From assembly GCA_030762175.1 (NCBI GenBank), contig CM060831.1, forward strand, positions 34,828,001-34,892,000: a DNA stretch of 64,000 nt, written 5' to 3'. The notes below the pieces were generated by a model. The model saw only the letters and a program-made list of their open reading frames with translations. It made no database searches and was not told the DNA's origin. Every line of letters begins with the position of its first letter. Position 1 is the first letter of the stretch. Below, one piece after another: positions 37,372 to 48,999 of this stretch. Both the position numbers and the translations under genes were made by a program. This DNA comes from Metallyticus violacea. Lineage: Eukaryota > Arthropoda > Insecta > Mantodea > Metallyticidae.

Positions 37372-37578
37372 TAAACATCTTTCTTGGGAATGTCACACAA
37401 GCTTAATAACTAACAAAAAGTTTACACACAGAAACTTCACAAAAGAATACACGATGATTTGGTGAAATGTTTGCTGATGTGTTGTTACCAACTCAGCAAC
37501 ATTTGCCAAAAGTGATGTCAAGTTTTTAATAATGGGAAGTATGACAGATGCACCAAAACCTTGAACACACGCTTCTGT

Positions 37579-37858
37579 ACCGCTAAGGGTGGTCGAGATC
37601 GTTAAGGTGTGGACTAATGAGCTGGAAGTCTAGGATTCCCACCAGGACCGTCCTTCCTGATTGAGGATTTTTCCAGGTTTTCCCCAGTCCTCATAAGTGG
37701 CAAATGCCGGGGAGGTACCCTCAACTTAGGCCTAGAACGCTTCCTTCCTTAAAAAAAAAATTCTTTTCCTAATTTATCATTTCATCTCAGGTATCATCAG
37801 TGCCCACCGCTTGTGGTGCCACAGTAGTAAAAACGGGCATTAAACACTATTTTATATA
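37579..37858 (+). mobile_element. SINE family A copy
   Basis: Complete forward copy. Head accgctaagggtggtcgagat, 'accaggaccgtccttcctga', 'ttaggcctagaacgcttcc', tail 'aaaacgggcattaaacacta'. It is antisense to the host gene. Confidence 0.93.
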
Positions 37859-38489
37859 AGTAAACAAGCTGGTGCTAAAGAAGATAACATTCGCTTGAAA
37901 GGCTGCTTAGGCATTTATGTAAAGTACTCCTAAATCAAGGAGAGAGTATCTACTCAATTGAACGTTTCAGAAAGCAGTCTGCATAGAAATGTAAGAGATG
38001 TAAAATCACATCATCAAAGTTATACCATGCACAATTTAAAGGCCACTATATTTTTGAGTTTAGTGTGTCATTTGTAATCAATATTGAATTAAATTTTGGT
38101 TGTCAGTTGTGTGAACTCATAAGAAAATCGCACGATCCGTGATTAACATTGCGGTGTTTTCCATTTGGGTTCCAAAACGTACTCGCACAGTAGAAAAAGT
38201 GATAAAAATTACATTTCATTTGATGTGAGGTTGAACACCCCTGTACTGAAAGTGCTCTATCTGCATATCCGCACACGCATGTGGTACCAAGGTAAGTCCA
38301 CGCAGCTAATTAAGCTTGCGGCACATCTGTTGGAACAGAAACAATGCAATTCCGTGTGTTGCCAAACAAAGTCAACATGGTGGCGACATTCAAACAAAAT
38401 TTAACATTCAACGCTTTGTCTCGGTGATGAGGGACCAAGGAAGGGGGAACCCAGCAAAATTATGCATGCTGTGTAACGTTACGGTTTTA

Positions 38490-38660
38490 CTTGGGTCACT
38501 GTGACCTCGAAACCTTTTCCCTTCGTCACTATTTCACAAGGTAGCCTTTCCTACTCATATGCGATAAATATTGCAACGTTGAGAGCGCGAAATGTCCTGT
38601 TTGCTATGAAGATCTTCACTCTAGCTTGACGCTGACCAATGCGCGTTATGTCTTATTAAT
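38490..38660 (+). repeat. Dispersed repeat of unknown type (copy 1)
   Basis: It shares 'ctgtgacctc-aaacctttcc', 'cgataaatattgcaacgtt' type landmarks and 'gaagatctt' in the same order with 44270-44405. Spacing is similar, so the two are probably one family, perhaps an LTR or MITE. No coding part was seen. Confidence 0.4.
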
Positions 38661-38810
38661 GTATTTCTCGGTCTACTCCTCTCTCTTTCTCGCTCAACAC
38701 ACACAGACACAAAACAGATAACGTTTAAAACGTGAATAAGAATGAAGCATTGGCTTATGAATCCAGTTTATAGCATTTCTCATACGCTGTTTTACATTAT
38801 GGTGTATAGA

Positions 38811-39090
38811 TTTTTTTTTAATTGTGTTTAACGCCCGTTTTTACTACTGAGACATCACAGGTGGTGGACACTGATGATACACGAGATGAAATGATAAATT
38901 GGGAAAGGACATTTGTAAGGAAAGAAACGTTCCAGGCCTAAGTTTAGGGTACCTACTTGGCATTTGCCTTTTATGATACTGAGAAAAACCTGGGAAAAAC
39001 CTCAGTCAGGAAGGACGGTCCTGATGGGATTCGAACCCCAGACCTCCTGCTCACGAGCCCCGCCTTAATGACCTAGGGCACTCATGGCGG
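38811..39090 (-). mobile_element. SINE family A copy
   Basis: Complete inverted copy. It starts with a T-run (poly-A tail of the element), then 'gtgtttaacgcccgttttta', 'ttccaggcctaagtttaggg', 'aggacggtcctgatgggatt' and a tRNA head ending near 39090. No clear target duplication remains. Confidence 0.93.
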
Positions 39091-39440
39091 TCATGTAGAG
39101 GGTTTTCAAAAGTTTATTTTACATGTAGATGGAAGATGTTAGGGAAAAAGTAACATTATTTCTTAAAAGTCTTTTTTCAGATATCATTGTTGCATGAAAT
39201 ATGAAGTCATTGAAGACATTTTTAAATTGGAACCTTTGGTTTTTTGCATTTTCTTATACAGTCCCATCATTTTTATCATCCTGCATCTTCATTTGTTTTA
39301 TACTGATATTTCATATGCTTTATAGGCAAGCGTTAATTTGCTATGTTACCCATGAAAAGATTTTTGAAATTTTTCTTCAAACCATCATTGATCCTACCTA
39401 CTAGAAACTGAAAATGACAATGAAATGTATACGTCTATTA

Positions 39441-39810
39441 ACGCTCTAGCGGCCACAATTTTTGTTTTCTCTCAACAAAACTCGGTATATAACTATCAAT
39501 TAACAAACATTTCATCGCATTCGTTAAGCAGGAAAATTGGATCATTGAGGGTAGGCGTTTACCTAAAGGAAACTTTAAAAATCGCTTTAGCGGCAGATTT
39601 TTTTTCTCAACGAAACCATTATTAATAAAAGCAGTTTCAGAAAATCAGCCAAAACCAGACAATTAGGAGTGAACCCAAAATTTAAAAATCGCTCTAGTGG
39701 CATCAACATTTCTTTTCGTAACGAAACTCTGTATACACAATTTAAATAAAACAACAAAATAGTTTCTGAAAATCAGGGAAATCGGGCTATTAGGAGTGAA
39801 AGCCGAAATT
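39441..39810 (+). repeat. Diverged tandem repeat, about 3 units
   Basis: The word 'cgct(c/t)tag(c/t)ggc' recurs at about 39442, 39583 and 39690. It is followed each time by an A/T-rich 'ttttctc..aacgaaac' block and a 'gaaaatcag...attaggagtgaa' block. Spacing varies (about 140 and 107), so the units have internal gains and losses. Confidence 0.65.
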
Positions 39811-40639
39811 TAAAGAGTGGGTTGTGAAGCACAATTTAAAAAATTCGTCACGAAGGAACTGCGTAAACTAATCCAATTCCTCAGCAAGTAGAAAAATTCT
39901 AAAAAAGAATATAAAATCCAAATTATGGCCTTTTTAATTAATGAAATAAGTTATGTAATTACCCGAATTAAATATGCAATTTTAACATTGTATATATATG
40001 TTTGAACTATACAATAGGTAGAATTCACGTTTGAATTAAAAACAGTCCACTGTAAAATAGCACAAATAGTGGTGCGTCAGTTTTCTTATCGTTTTATTAT
40101 CTGTAGTCCTAACACTGAATAGCAAGTTACCAGCAATAAACGTTCGATAGCAACGTCTGCAGGTCATTGGGAGCAAAGCACGCATCTAGGACAGCTTGAA
40201 ACAGAAAGCTGATACCTCTGCAGTGATGTGTGACAGAATTACAAATGCATTCAACTGCAGTTTACATTCGACCGTTACATAGCTGCGCAGTTTAAGGTCA
40301 TTGCTTTATGATGTGACCGGATTCATGTCTCTTCGAGACAAGGCATGATCCCAGTTCAAAATGTGACTAGGTAAGCCGATGCGCTGGCCACATGCAATTT
40401 CTACTCTTAGACCAGGATCGCACTGAAATGAACTGTTTGATTTACCGTACTTTTGTGTCTTGTTTCACACATATTCATTCATTGCAAAATCTTTGACCGT
40501 CGTTCGATGGTTAGAACACTTTTTCCAGGATATTCCAGGGGAGTTACCCTTCGTTATGTTATATTTCACTCAAACTGCAACGAATCTAACCCGAACGGAG
40601 TTACACATCTTCCATATTGATCTCCATCTAAACTTCACT

Positions 40640-41775
40640 TGCTACAGGGAAGGGCTGTTCAATAAAGAACGGTAATCATTTTTACAACATATCTTTACCA
40701 TAATTTTGATGATCTTTTTCCCCGTAGTCCCCGTTGGATGCAATGAATCTGTTCCAGCATTTCTGCCAGTCTTCAATGACATGCTGGTAGCCACTTCCTT
40801 CGCTGCTTCTGATTAGGAAAAATGGCTCCCACGAAGGTGTTTTTTTTTTTTTTTTTTTTCAATTTAGGGAAAAAGGGGGGAAAATCTACACAAGGCTAAA
40901 TCTGCACTATACGAAATGTGAGGGACACGCTTTACGTTGATTTTGTGAGATAACCACAACAACGATTTACGGTCGTGCATTATCATGGTATTGTTGCACC
41001 GAAATGTGGCATTTTGCCTGTGATACGGTCTTGCAGAGTTTTCAGGGCATGTCTGTAGTATTGCCCAGTTAGTACAGTTGTGTGTGTGCTGGTAAACCGT
41101 CCGTTGAACATCGAAAAAGGAAATGACCATAACTTTCGCAGCAGAAGTAACTACTTTTGCTTTCTATGGTGTTGGAGATTTGCACACAGAGCTTTGCTGT
41201 TCGTTCTCAGGATAGAAATTGTGTAGCCAATTTCATCAGCAGTTATTACCTTAAAATAAACTACGCATATTCCTATGACAGCATCAAATGCATGCAAATC
41301 TTTCCAGTTACTAACGTGTGGGTGGTATCCGGTGAAAAGTTTAGAATATTTGAAAGTGGTTGGTTATTCGACGATCTGCCTCGCAATGACAGCAGACGGT
41401 GTTAATGATTTCATCCGTTAGAACACAAACTGGAGATCCGAGTTCACTTTTCTTTGAAAATGAATGCCCTTCCCATGTTAAACCATCTTCAAGTTGTGCC
41501 ATATAGAAGAAAGAACTCTGCACAGACATCCTGTAACATAGGTTTCAGCTGAAGATTTGTTGAGACGAAAGCAGAAAACATATTGTTCGCTACGTGTCCG
41601 TCCATTTTGCTTGCTGTAGGCGGAACAGACGGGAACCGGAAATGGCAACAATGAAACAAGTACCCGTGTTCATTACGCATTAAGGTAACAAAACATTGCA
41701 AATTAAATTTTAGCGCGAGAAATTATGATTTATAATTTATAATTGTAAAAAATTATGATGATGACAGCCCTCGTA
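40640..41775 (-). pseudogene. Mariner-like transposase fossil with terminal repeats
   Basis: From 41620 downward the minus strand reads MDGHVANNMFSAFVSTNLQL, then SPVCVLTDEIINTV...EADRRIT (linker and second helix-turn-helix). VMVISFFDVQRTVYQHTHNC lies at about 41130-41075. HISYSADLALCRFSPLFP lies at 40915-40865, where the third catalytic position is Arg instead of Asp. The end near 40780-40700 reads VIEDWQKCWNRFIASNGDYG. 'gggctgt' words at the two outer ends (40647 and, inverted, about 41765) look like terminal inverted repeats. The copy is dead and the second catalytic box is unreadable. Confidence 0.8.
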
Positions 41776-44700
41776 TATTAAAATCTTACAACTTGCTTCG
41801 GAAATCTTTACAAGTCTTTTAATGTTCTTTAAGTATCTCTCTGTAGTCTCCTGTTTCTTGACTAGCTGATAACAAATATTATTTTATGAATCGTGTGACC
41901 TATGTTGTTATGATTCAAATACAAGGTTCATAGCAGCTAATCAACTCAGTAATTATCAACAATAACTCAAACATCGATCGCGCATTGCTGCAATCTCCTG
42001 TTTCCTTCGTACCTTGTGACAAGCCTATAGGGTCAAGGCAGGTAAATTAATTGTGTGGTACAGGGATATCTTTGCAGTCGAGAACAAGACCAATGAGGAA
42101 GTCCCGAAAGAAAAGAAGAAGAAGAAGAAGAAGAAGAAGAAGAAGAAACTGACACAGTGAATATATTCAATGTAATGACCTGACCACGTATCAGCAAAGA
42201 CACGATACAAGAAGTAGCATAGGGAATGGGAAGTACTCATCATGCTAGTGCCGCATCTCCAGAAAAAACATCTGTAGGTAACTCGGACATCATAGACGAC
42301 ATAATCAATGGAATAGTGTACTAGTAGTCCTGTATTATTTATATTTGTAATATTTCAGTTTTATTTCCATTATTGAGCCGATTTCGCACATCATTTACTC
42401 CAAGCTTTAGGAATTAATTCAGTTACAGCTCCTTAAATGCATCAATTCATTACATGTGGAATTCTATTTTAATGTGTGTTTAAAGTATGCCATTCATTTT
42501 TTATAAGTTAATATATAATTTAAACCATTTGCAAATCGTTTCTTATACTTTCATTTCCTAATTTTTCTTGTCGGGTCACATCTTGCAACACTTACAAATA
42601 TCACTTTCTCTGCCTGAATTCTGTTTTTTGTTTTTTCTGTAAGTGTCGAATTTTCGCTCTATATAAACAACTGGTAACTTCGTAAATTTGAGCTGAGTTT
42701 CAATTCTAGTATTCCTTAAGTTTCTTCTAATGGTGACAAAATGTGATAAATGTTTGTATTTTTCATTAAGGTCTCTTTCTCCAAGATGAAATTTATGGCA
42801 GCGCAAAAATTAAATTCCGATATTTGTCCTATTGCTTTCCCATTACAATTCCAGTTCCAATAATTATAAATGATCAAATGGAATTATAAAATAAATAACT
42901 GACAGCAATCGGGAAGCTCACTTCTTCTGCCATCTCTCGACGGCTGAAATTGATACTCCTAAATGTAGCCGTATGGGATACTCGTCTCAAAGTGTATTAT
43001 TAGGCTTGAACATTGATAAATAATTAATAAATTATTTAAATTATCATTACGTGTGAGAAAAAATGCAAAATCCATTTAGCAGGAATGACAATGATTCGCT
43101 CTGTACAATAAACATCCCTAAATAATGGACATAACCTAATTCAAGCTATGACCAAGTATGGCAAACAGTTGTTCCTCCATCTTACTCTTATACTCTTACT
43201 TTTTACTAATACTTTACCAGTGTTGCATTTCTTTTGCGGAACCGAAAGTTACAAGTCCATACTTTACAAGAACCTGCACTAATACACTTGTATGCATTAA
43301 ACCATACTTTTGCGAAACAGGGTCCCGCATATGGAAAAAACCCAGTATCTCTAAAGCAATGGTACTCATATGAAAGAATATGCAGCCATTTCAAACTGGG
43401 AACTTACATTGGAATCCCCCTGTATGGTAAAAAAATAAAAAAAAATAAAAAAAAACTTGTCTTACTCCTACAGAAATAATCAGGTTATCGCTACTCTTTA
43501 AATTAATCCTTGTTTTTTCATACACTTCCTTAATAATTTATAGTATCATTCATTATACTTGAAACATATATCGAAAGACTTTAAATAATCGATAAAGAGC
43601 AAATGCACATATTTATTAAACTCTCTGAAATTTTCAACCAAGTGCTTTAAATTTAAAACTTTGCCCATGTACGATCTCTCCTTTTTAAAATTTTATTGCT
43701 CCTCTAATAGGATAATATTTGCTATCTTCTGTAAATGTTTTAGCTTTCATTAGGAGACTTATTCCTGTATATTTTATGTAATTTATATCATCCTCATTCT
43801 TAAAAATGTAATTATTAAAACATTTTCCACATTTAAGTACACATCTTGATTTTAAAGAATTATTTAAGAATGGCAAAAATCTGTATATTGCCATATTTCA
43901 TTAGTTCCATATTAATATTATTAGATTTGCTATTTTTACTATTATTTAGGACTTCTTTTAGTTCTCACGTTTACATTGGACCAGCTTCGAAATGAACAGG
44001 TGGTAATGACAAGTACTGTGTATTTGTATGCTATTTTCATTTTGCTTTCGCTCATAAAACGGATATGTCTGTGAGATTTACTTATAAAAATTACTCGGAA
44101 TTACACTAACTCTACATACAGCCTCTCTTACTTATTCTCATCACGTTGACTCGACTATTGGAGCGCACGCATACAAACCTTATACCAGAGAGGGCATAAC
44201 TTGGGCACAGGCTACAACAAACTAAGCATGCGTGTTACCAAATATTTCTGTGTACGCTTAAATACGGAGGAAGTTCTGTGACCTCAAAACCTTTCCCTCA
44301 CTGGCCGGTTCACGAGTATATAAACGTAGAGACTTCCTTAATAATACGTAATAAATATTACAGCGTTCCAGTGTTAGAGTGGAGCTTCTGTTTATCTTGA
44401 AGACCTTCGGGGTAAACCAGAGATTTCTCATCATTTCGCATTATTCATTACATTCCGCAGCTGAAACAAGCGCCTGATACCTTTGAACTCTAAGGGCAAA
44501 AATTATATGAATGTGGGTGATAATTGGAAAAAAACATTTAGAAACATTAATTATAATAGATATTTTCATTACTGATAGAATTGCGCGAAAAAATGCAAGT
44601 TAAGTTTTTTAATAGAAACTTTGCAAAACGCTACTTTTAGATGCGGTAGGAAATGTTACATTTCGCCAAATTTTCTATGAACCAAGTATTAGTTTATGCA

Positions 44701-45120
44701 TACAAAATGTCCCGTTAGTAATCCAGAGAGAAAAGCAACTCTTAAATAGTTTCCAAAATATTTTCTAAAATTTGCTAATAGTAATTTACAAATATACAAA
44801 ACATCTGCAATCTTAATTAAAATTTATTTATGCACGAACATTACTCGTCCAGAGAATAAAAATTCATTGATAAGCTCCATAAATCCATTAAACACTGACA
44901 GAAAAATTGAGAGATAATGGCCAATGAAATTACTACTGTATTTTAGTTAAACAGTTAATATTTATATTTTTTAGAAAAATACCAGCGGGATTTAATTTCA
45001 CCAATGTCCTAATTATTCACTTTGTAATCGAGAAAAAAACTGCTACTGAACACTTTTCATACTTTTGAGATGGTGCATATTTGTCGATGAATAAAAGCGG
45101 CATTCAAGGAGAGAAACATT
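41776..45120. other. Intronic sequence, nothing firm recognised
   Basis: It contains an AAG microsatellite at 42113-42148 and a second copy of the unknown repeat at 44270-44405. Frames on both strands at 43158-43480 overlap and show no known motif. Confidence 0.45.
44270..44405 (+). repeat. Dispersed repeat of unknown type (copy 2)
   Basis: It shares ordered words with 38490-38660 ('gtgacctcaaaacctttccc', 'aataaatattacagcgtt'). This copy also has 'gagtatataaacg', a TATA-like box, which hints at an LTR promoter. Confidence 0.4.
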
Positions 45121-45300
45121 TCTGATACAGGATAGAGCTGTGGTTCGTTTTGGCCAGTAGTCGCGCTAAACTCAGGTCCCAAATATAAATATTTAGAATG
45201 GGAGTCGGATAGGAAAAGTTCTAAGTCACGACCGGTCTTGAACCACGAAAATTTCGCTTACCGTGCCGATACTCTTACCATCTGCGCCACCATGATAGCA
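45120..45300 (-). mobile_element. SINE family C copy (tRNA-headed)
   Basis: On the minus strand the head reads tggtggcgcagatggtaaga (Box A-like), and then cgtggttcaagaccggtcg (Box B-like). It is related to the heads near 46410 and 46995. Confidence 0.6.
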
Positions 45301-45459
45301 GTCACAAAACACTTCCATCTTTACCTACATAACTTGAGACCTCTAACGTAAATTCGTTGTAAAGATTTTTACCTTTAAAACGACTCAAAACTTCCGAGTA
45401 CTTGTGATCCAGGCTTCTTAGCTAACCACATTATTAATACACATACAAACGGCAGGCTT

Positions 45460-45681
45460 GTGTCACCACTGAAAATGAAACGCATTATTACCAATTGTTA
45501 TTGTTCGGATGAACGAATACTTTTAATAGCGAAAGAAAACAAGTTCCATTTTTTCAGCGACACGGCTATTGCCAAGTATAAAGTTGGAAATATGAATATA
45601 AAACAATGGGAAGAAGTTTTTAATGTTGTAGTTCATAGATGGGATGATTTGGATAACAACGAGCGAAAAAAACCAAGTTGA
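45460..45681 (+). other. Open frame of 73 codons, unrecognised
   Basis: It begins MSPLKMKRIITNCYCSDERI and has a Trp/Asp-rich end (QWEEVF, HRWDDLDNNERK). There are no splice signals or homolog that I recognise. It could be a transposon remnant or chance. Confidence 0.2.
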
Positions 45682-46339
45682 TAACAATGCACTAATCCTA
45701 TTGTTATCAACAATGTGCACACATTTTTATATGTTTAACATAGAAATTCTTTAATTCCTAGTCATAGACCGCCGCCTTCGTGTTTTAGTAGCAACATGCT
45801 CGACCACTAAGTTGTTTAGCTGTATGGATAAGGGTTTTTATTTTTTTCTCCCAGTGTTTTACCCTACCCTCAGAAAGGGAATGCCAGATGCCAAGGACTC
45901 CGAGCTCATTTGCGCCATCATTAATACTTTTCATTTTATTCATCCACAGATTTAAGGATCTTTACTGGGACAACATAGCTGCGCCCTAATGAGCGGCCTG
46001 GCCTTAGAAGTCCGCTACAATACCACCATGCTAAAACAAGTGGCAGCATTGGAAAAAAATATATTTCCTAGTTATGATCAAAATTACACGCATACTTACG
46101 TTTACAGAAAAGTTATCTATATAATAATTACGAAGTAATGTTTGTGAGCTTCTACCTCAGAACACGGTTATTTACGATAGTTTCAGTCCATGTGAGCCTC
46201 TGTCATCTATAGTCAAGTCTCAGCGACACGATTGTCAAAAAGTCTGCCTTCTAAACTTAAGCCTTAATATATGTAATTTGATTTTTCACATAAGTCAAGT
46301 TTAGGATTCACAGGTACATTGGAAACATTTCAGGTCACG

Positions 46340-46430
46340 GCATATTTAGAACAACGGCTCTTCCTCTTATAGTGCCGATATTCTTACCATTTGGGTTACC
46401 ATTGGTTATCTGATTACAACCGCAATATCT
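46340..46430 (-). mobile_element. SINE family C fragment
   Basis: The plus-strand words 'tagtgccgatattcttaccatttg' in outline (tgccgata-ttcttacca) and 'gattacaaccgcaatatctt' match the head and flank of the copy at 45120-45300. The fragment is short and diverged. Confidence 0.45.
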
Positions 46431-46529
46431 TCCAACTGAGGTTTATTTCGTTGCACAGATTTGATTCCTTCTTTTGTTTGGTTTATTTACGAACGATCTT
46501 TAAAAGGTCATCAGGTCATCAGCTTCCTA

Positions 46530-46766
46530 TTCAATACAGGGTGTTAAACTACCGATAAATTTTGCTCAGCGGTCTTTTCTTTCAGGTTTGAGGCTCTTTT
46601 TCTTGCCGTAAATCTACAACATGGGAACCATACTTTTATTCCTTCGCAAGAAAGCCACACCTATGATTTTTACACCTGAAAAAAATCCATGAACCCTGGG
46701 CGGGGTGAACCCGATATCTTGGGCCTACGAGCCAAGTATGGTTATTACTACACCACCAGGGCCGAC
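46530..46766 (-). mobile_element. SINE family B copy
   Basis: Inverted copy. The minus-strand head is ccctggtggtgtagtaataa, with 'ggcccaagatatcgggttca' as Box B, as in the copy at 55219. The body words (cgtaaatctacaacatggg, gataaattttgctcagcgg) are the reverse complements of the family's. Confidence 0.85.
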
Positions 46767-46879
46767 TTAATCCCTGTGAAGTGACACGAAACCTTCCACT
46801 GCCTGTAACTCAGATTTCAAATTAACCGCAATGTTAGGGTTAATTTATTTTAAATGCATTTTTTTCATACAAGCATGTG

Positions 46880-47000
46880 ATAGCGAATCACAGTAAGGTA
46901 AGAAAAAATCGGGGTCAGCCTCGGACTAGAACTACAGATTTTGAACTTTCGGTGCAGATGCTCTTACCACATGAATACTGTGCCACGTCCGACCACGATC
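46880..47000 (-). mobile_element. SINE family C copy
   Basis: The minus strand reads cacagtattcatgtggtaag with 'agcatctgcaccg', then 'gtagttctagtccgaggctg' as a decayed Box B. It is the third family C head in 2 kb. A separate forward Box B (ggttcgagtcccggttgtg) at 47099-47117 suggests another head fused next to it. Confidence 0.55.
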
Positions 47001-47964
47001 CTCTGGAGACTTAAGATATCTAGTAGCAGATATTTTATTCCTAAGAAGCGCTTCAAGTTCTTGTGACCCAGACTCAGGCGAGAAGCTGAAAATCGGCGGT
47101 TCGAGTCCCGGTTGTGATCTCAATTTTTCATATCTGGCTCTGATTACAAACCTGAACCTAACACAAGGATTGTGTGAAAAAACACACTTTATTTAAAAGA
47201 GAAATATCATCATTTCTGAGGATGATTTATCTTAATTTCCGGTCTTGTGGACAACATTGTGGTGTGTTGATTTTTCTTCAGCCAATAGCATCAGATTTTT
47301 AGGGGAAAAAACTGTGATTAAAACTGAATTGGGCATGAAACCCTGATTCACTACGCGCTTCGTTACGGCTAAGTGATGGAAAATGCCCTGTTTGTGTAAA
47401 CCAGCCATGTTAAATTCAATCCCTGTACAGGGCCGCATGAACCACAAAAACAATGGATGAGAGCCGCATTGCAAAACGTTCTGAAACATTAACTAATTGC
47501 AACAATAGCATTGGATGCAACATTTAATGATATAGCTTAATACTGGGAATTAGTATGCTGTTGGCTTAATAAAGCTCGGTTTAACAGAATTAACTTACGG
47601 GTAAAAATGTTTTTGTGCCTCATAGGTTTTAAAAACGACGTTTTAAAATGTGCTGAAATTTACAACACCCAAAATACTACAAATATGCGCTAAGTTTCTA
47701 TACCTTAACCAATTTCTTTATTTTATATTAATGCAATTCTTATAGTTGACGCATTTTATGTCATCGTTCATGACTATGAAGCTAAATTGTATTCAGGAGG
47801 TAAGACCTTAATGAAACTTTGCATTTCTGAAGCTAGTTGATAGACAATAAAAAAGTTACACACAAAGAGTACGATTGTAGATCGGCTGGTTTCATTTTAA
47901 TGCTAGTTCTTGACTTCTCAATACCAAAGCTGAGTATATAATTCGTGTCAAACTCTCTTCTATA

Positions 47965-48473
47965 CAGGATGTAACAGTAAGGTATGGCCAAACTTTCAAA
48001 AACACATTCCACACACTTAGAAGAAGAAAATGTTATATGGACATGGGTACGGAAACGCTTTATTTCCATTTTAGAACTCATTTCTACAACTCTTCGTTGT
48101 ACATTAATCATGGGAAACAGAACGTACCAGCATACTACATGAAACTGTTTCTTACATGAAATGTTCAAAATGCCCTTCGCTAGCATCAACACTACTTTCG
48201 TTCAAATGGAACACAAAACACTGGGGGTGAATCTAAAAATCAACTTAACCGGATGTAACGAAGAGAACATTGAACATTTATGTAAGAAAGAGTTTCATGT
48301 TGTATACTGGTACGTTCTTGTGTTTCCCATGATTAATGTACAATGAAGAGTTGTACAAAATCAGTTCTAACATGAAAATAAAGCATTTCCGAATGTCCAT
48401 ATAAATATTTTCTTTTTCTATGTGTGAGGAATGTGTTCTGAAAGTTTGGTCATACCTTACCCGGTATAATTCA
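47965..48473. mobile_element. Fold-back element from two inverted transposon 3' ends
   Basis: 47975-48190 is the approximate reverse complement of 48260-48465. Shared words are ggtatggccaaactttc, ttccacacacttagaagaag, cgctttatttcc and cccatgattaatgtaca. On the minus strand the left arm begins with codons ASEGHFEHFM plus stop, and on the plus strand the right arm begins with EENIEHLC. Both therefore look like the 'GGHFEHLL-stop plus 3' UTR plus terminal repeat' of an IS630/Tc1-type transposon. The loop is about 80 bases. This is a MITE-like fold-back without transposase. Confidence 0.78.
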
Positions 48474-48760
48474 TTTGTCGTTGCTATATTAGGTTACGGA
48501 TGAATTATTTTGAATCACATTGTAATTATCAGTGATAAATATTATAATGATCATTATTTTCAGTTTCCCGTTGAAAATGTGACTGCACTATCGTAATTAG
48601 AGTAGTTTTGCATTTCTCCTGTAATGATTGTAAAAATTTAAACTATAAGATGAAGATGTAGTCAACAGCAAGAAGAAATTGCAGCTCAGTGCTGCAAACC
48701 CAAGCATTAAAGATATACCTTATTGAGAAAGATTGCCTACTTCTTGTAAAGTCGTACATG

Positions 48761-48997
48761 CCGCCACGAGTGGCCGAGATCGTTAAGGTGCGGACTTATG
48801 GGCGGGAGGCCTGGGGTTCGATTTCTACAGGACCATCCTCCCTGACTGATTTTCGTCAGTCCACATAAATGGCAAATAAGGAAAGAACCCCAAACTTAGG
48901 CTTGGAAAGCTTCCTTCCTTAAAAAACAATCTTTTCCCAGTTTATCATTTTATCTCCTGTAACGTCAGTCCCAAAAGCCTAATGCAATAGTAAAAGA
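48761..48997 (+). mobile_element. SINE family A copy
   Basis: The best-preserved forward head is gccgccacgagtggccgaga followed by tcgttaaggtgcggact, with Box B ggggttcgatttc. Body landmarks are present, and the tail 'aatagtaaaag' is truncated before the usual 'cgggcgttaaacac'. It abuts the LINE fragment at 49000. Confidence 0.92.
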
Positions 48998-48999
48998 TT

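Noticed and set aside
48761..48835. tRNA gene candidates (Box A and Box B present) at the SINE heads, also at 55219, 58206 and 62720
   Set aside because: No closed acceptor stem or anticodon arm; each runs into a shared SINE body and tail, so they are SINE promoters and not tRNA genes.
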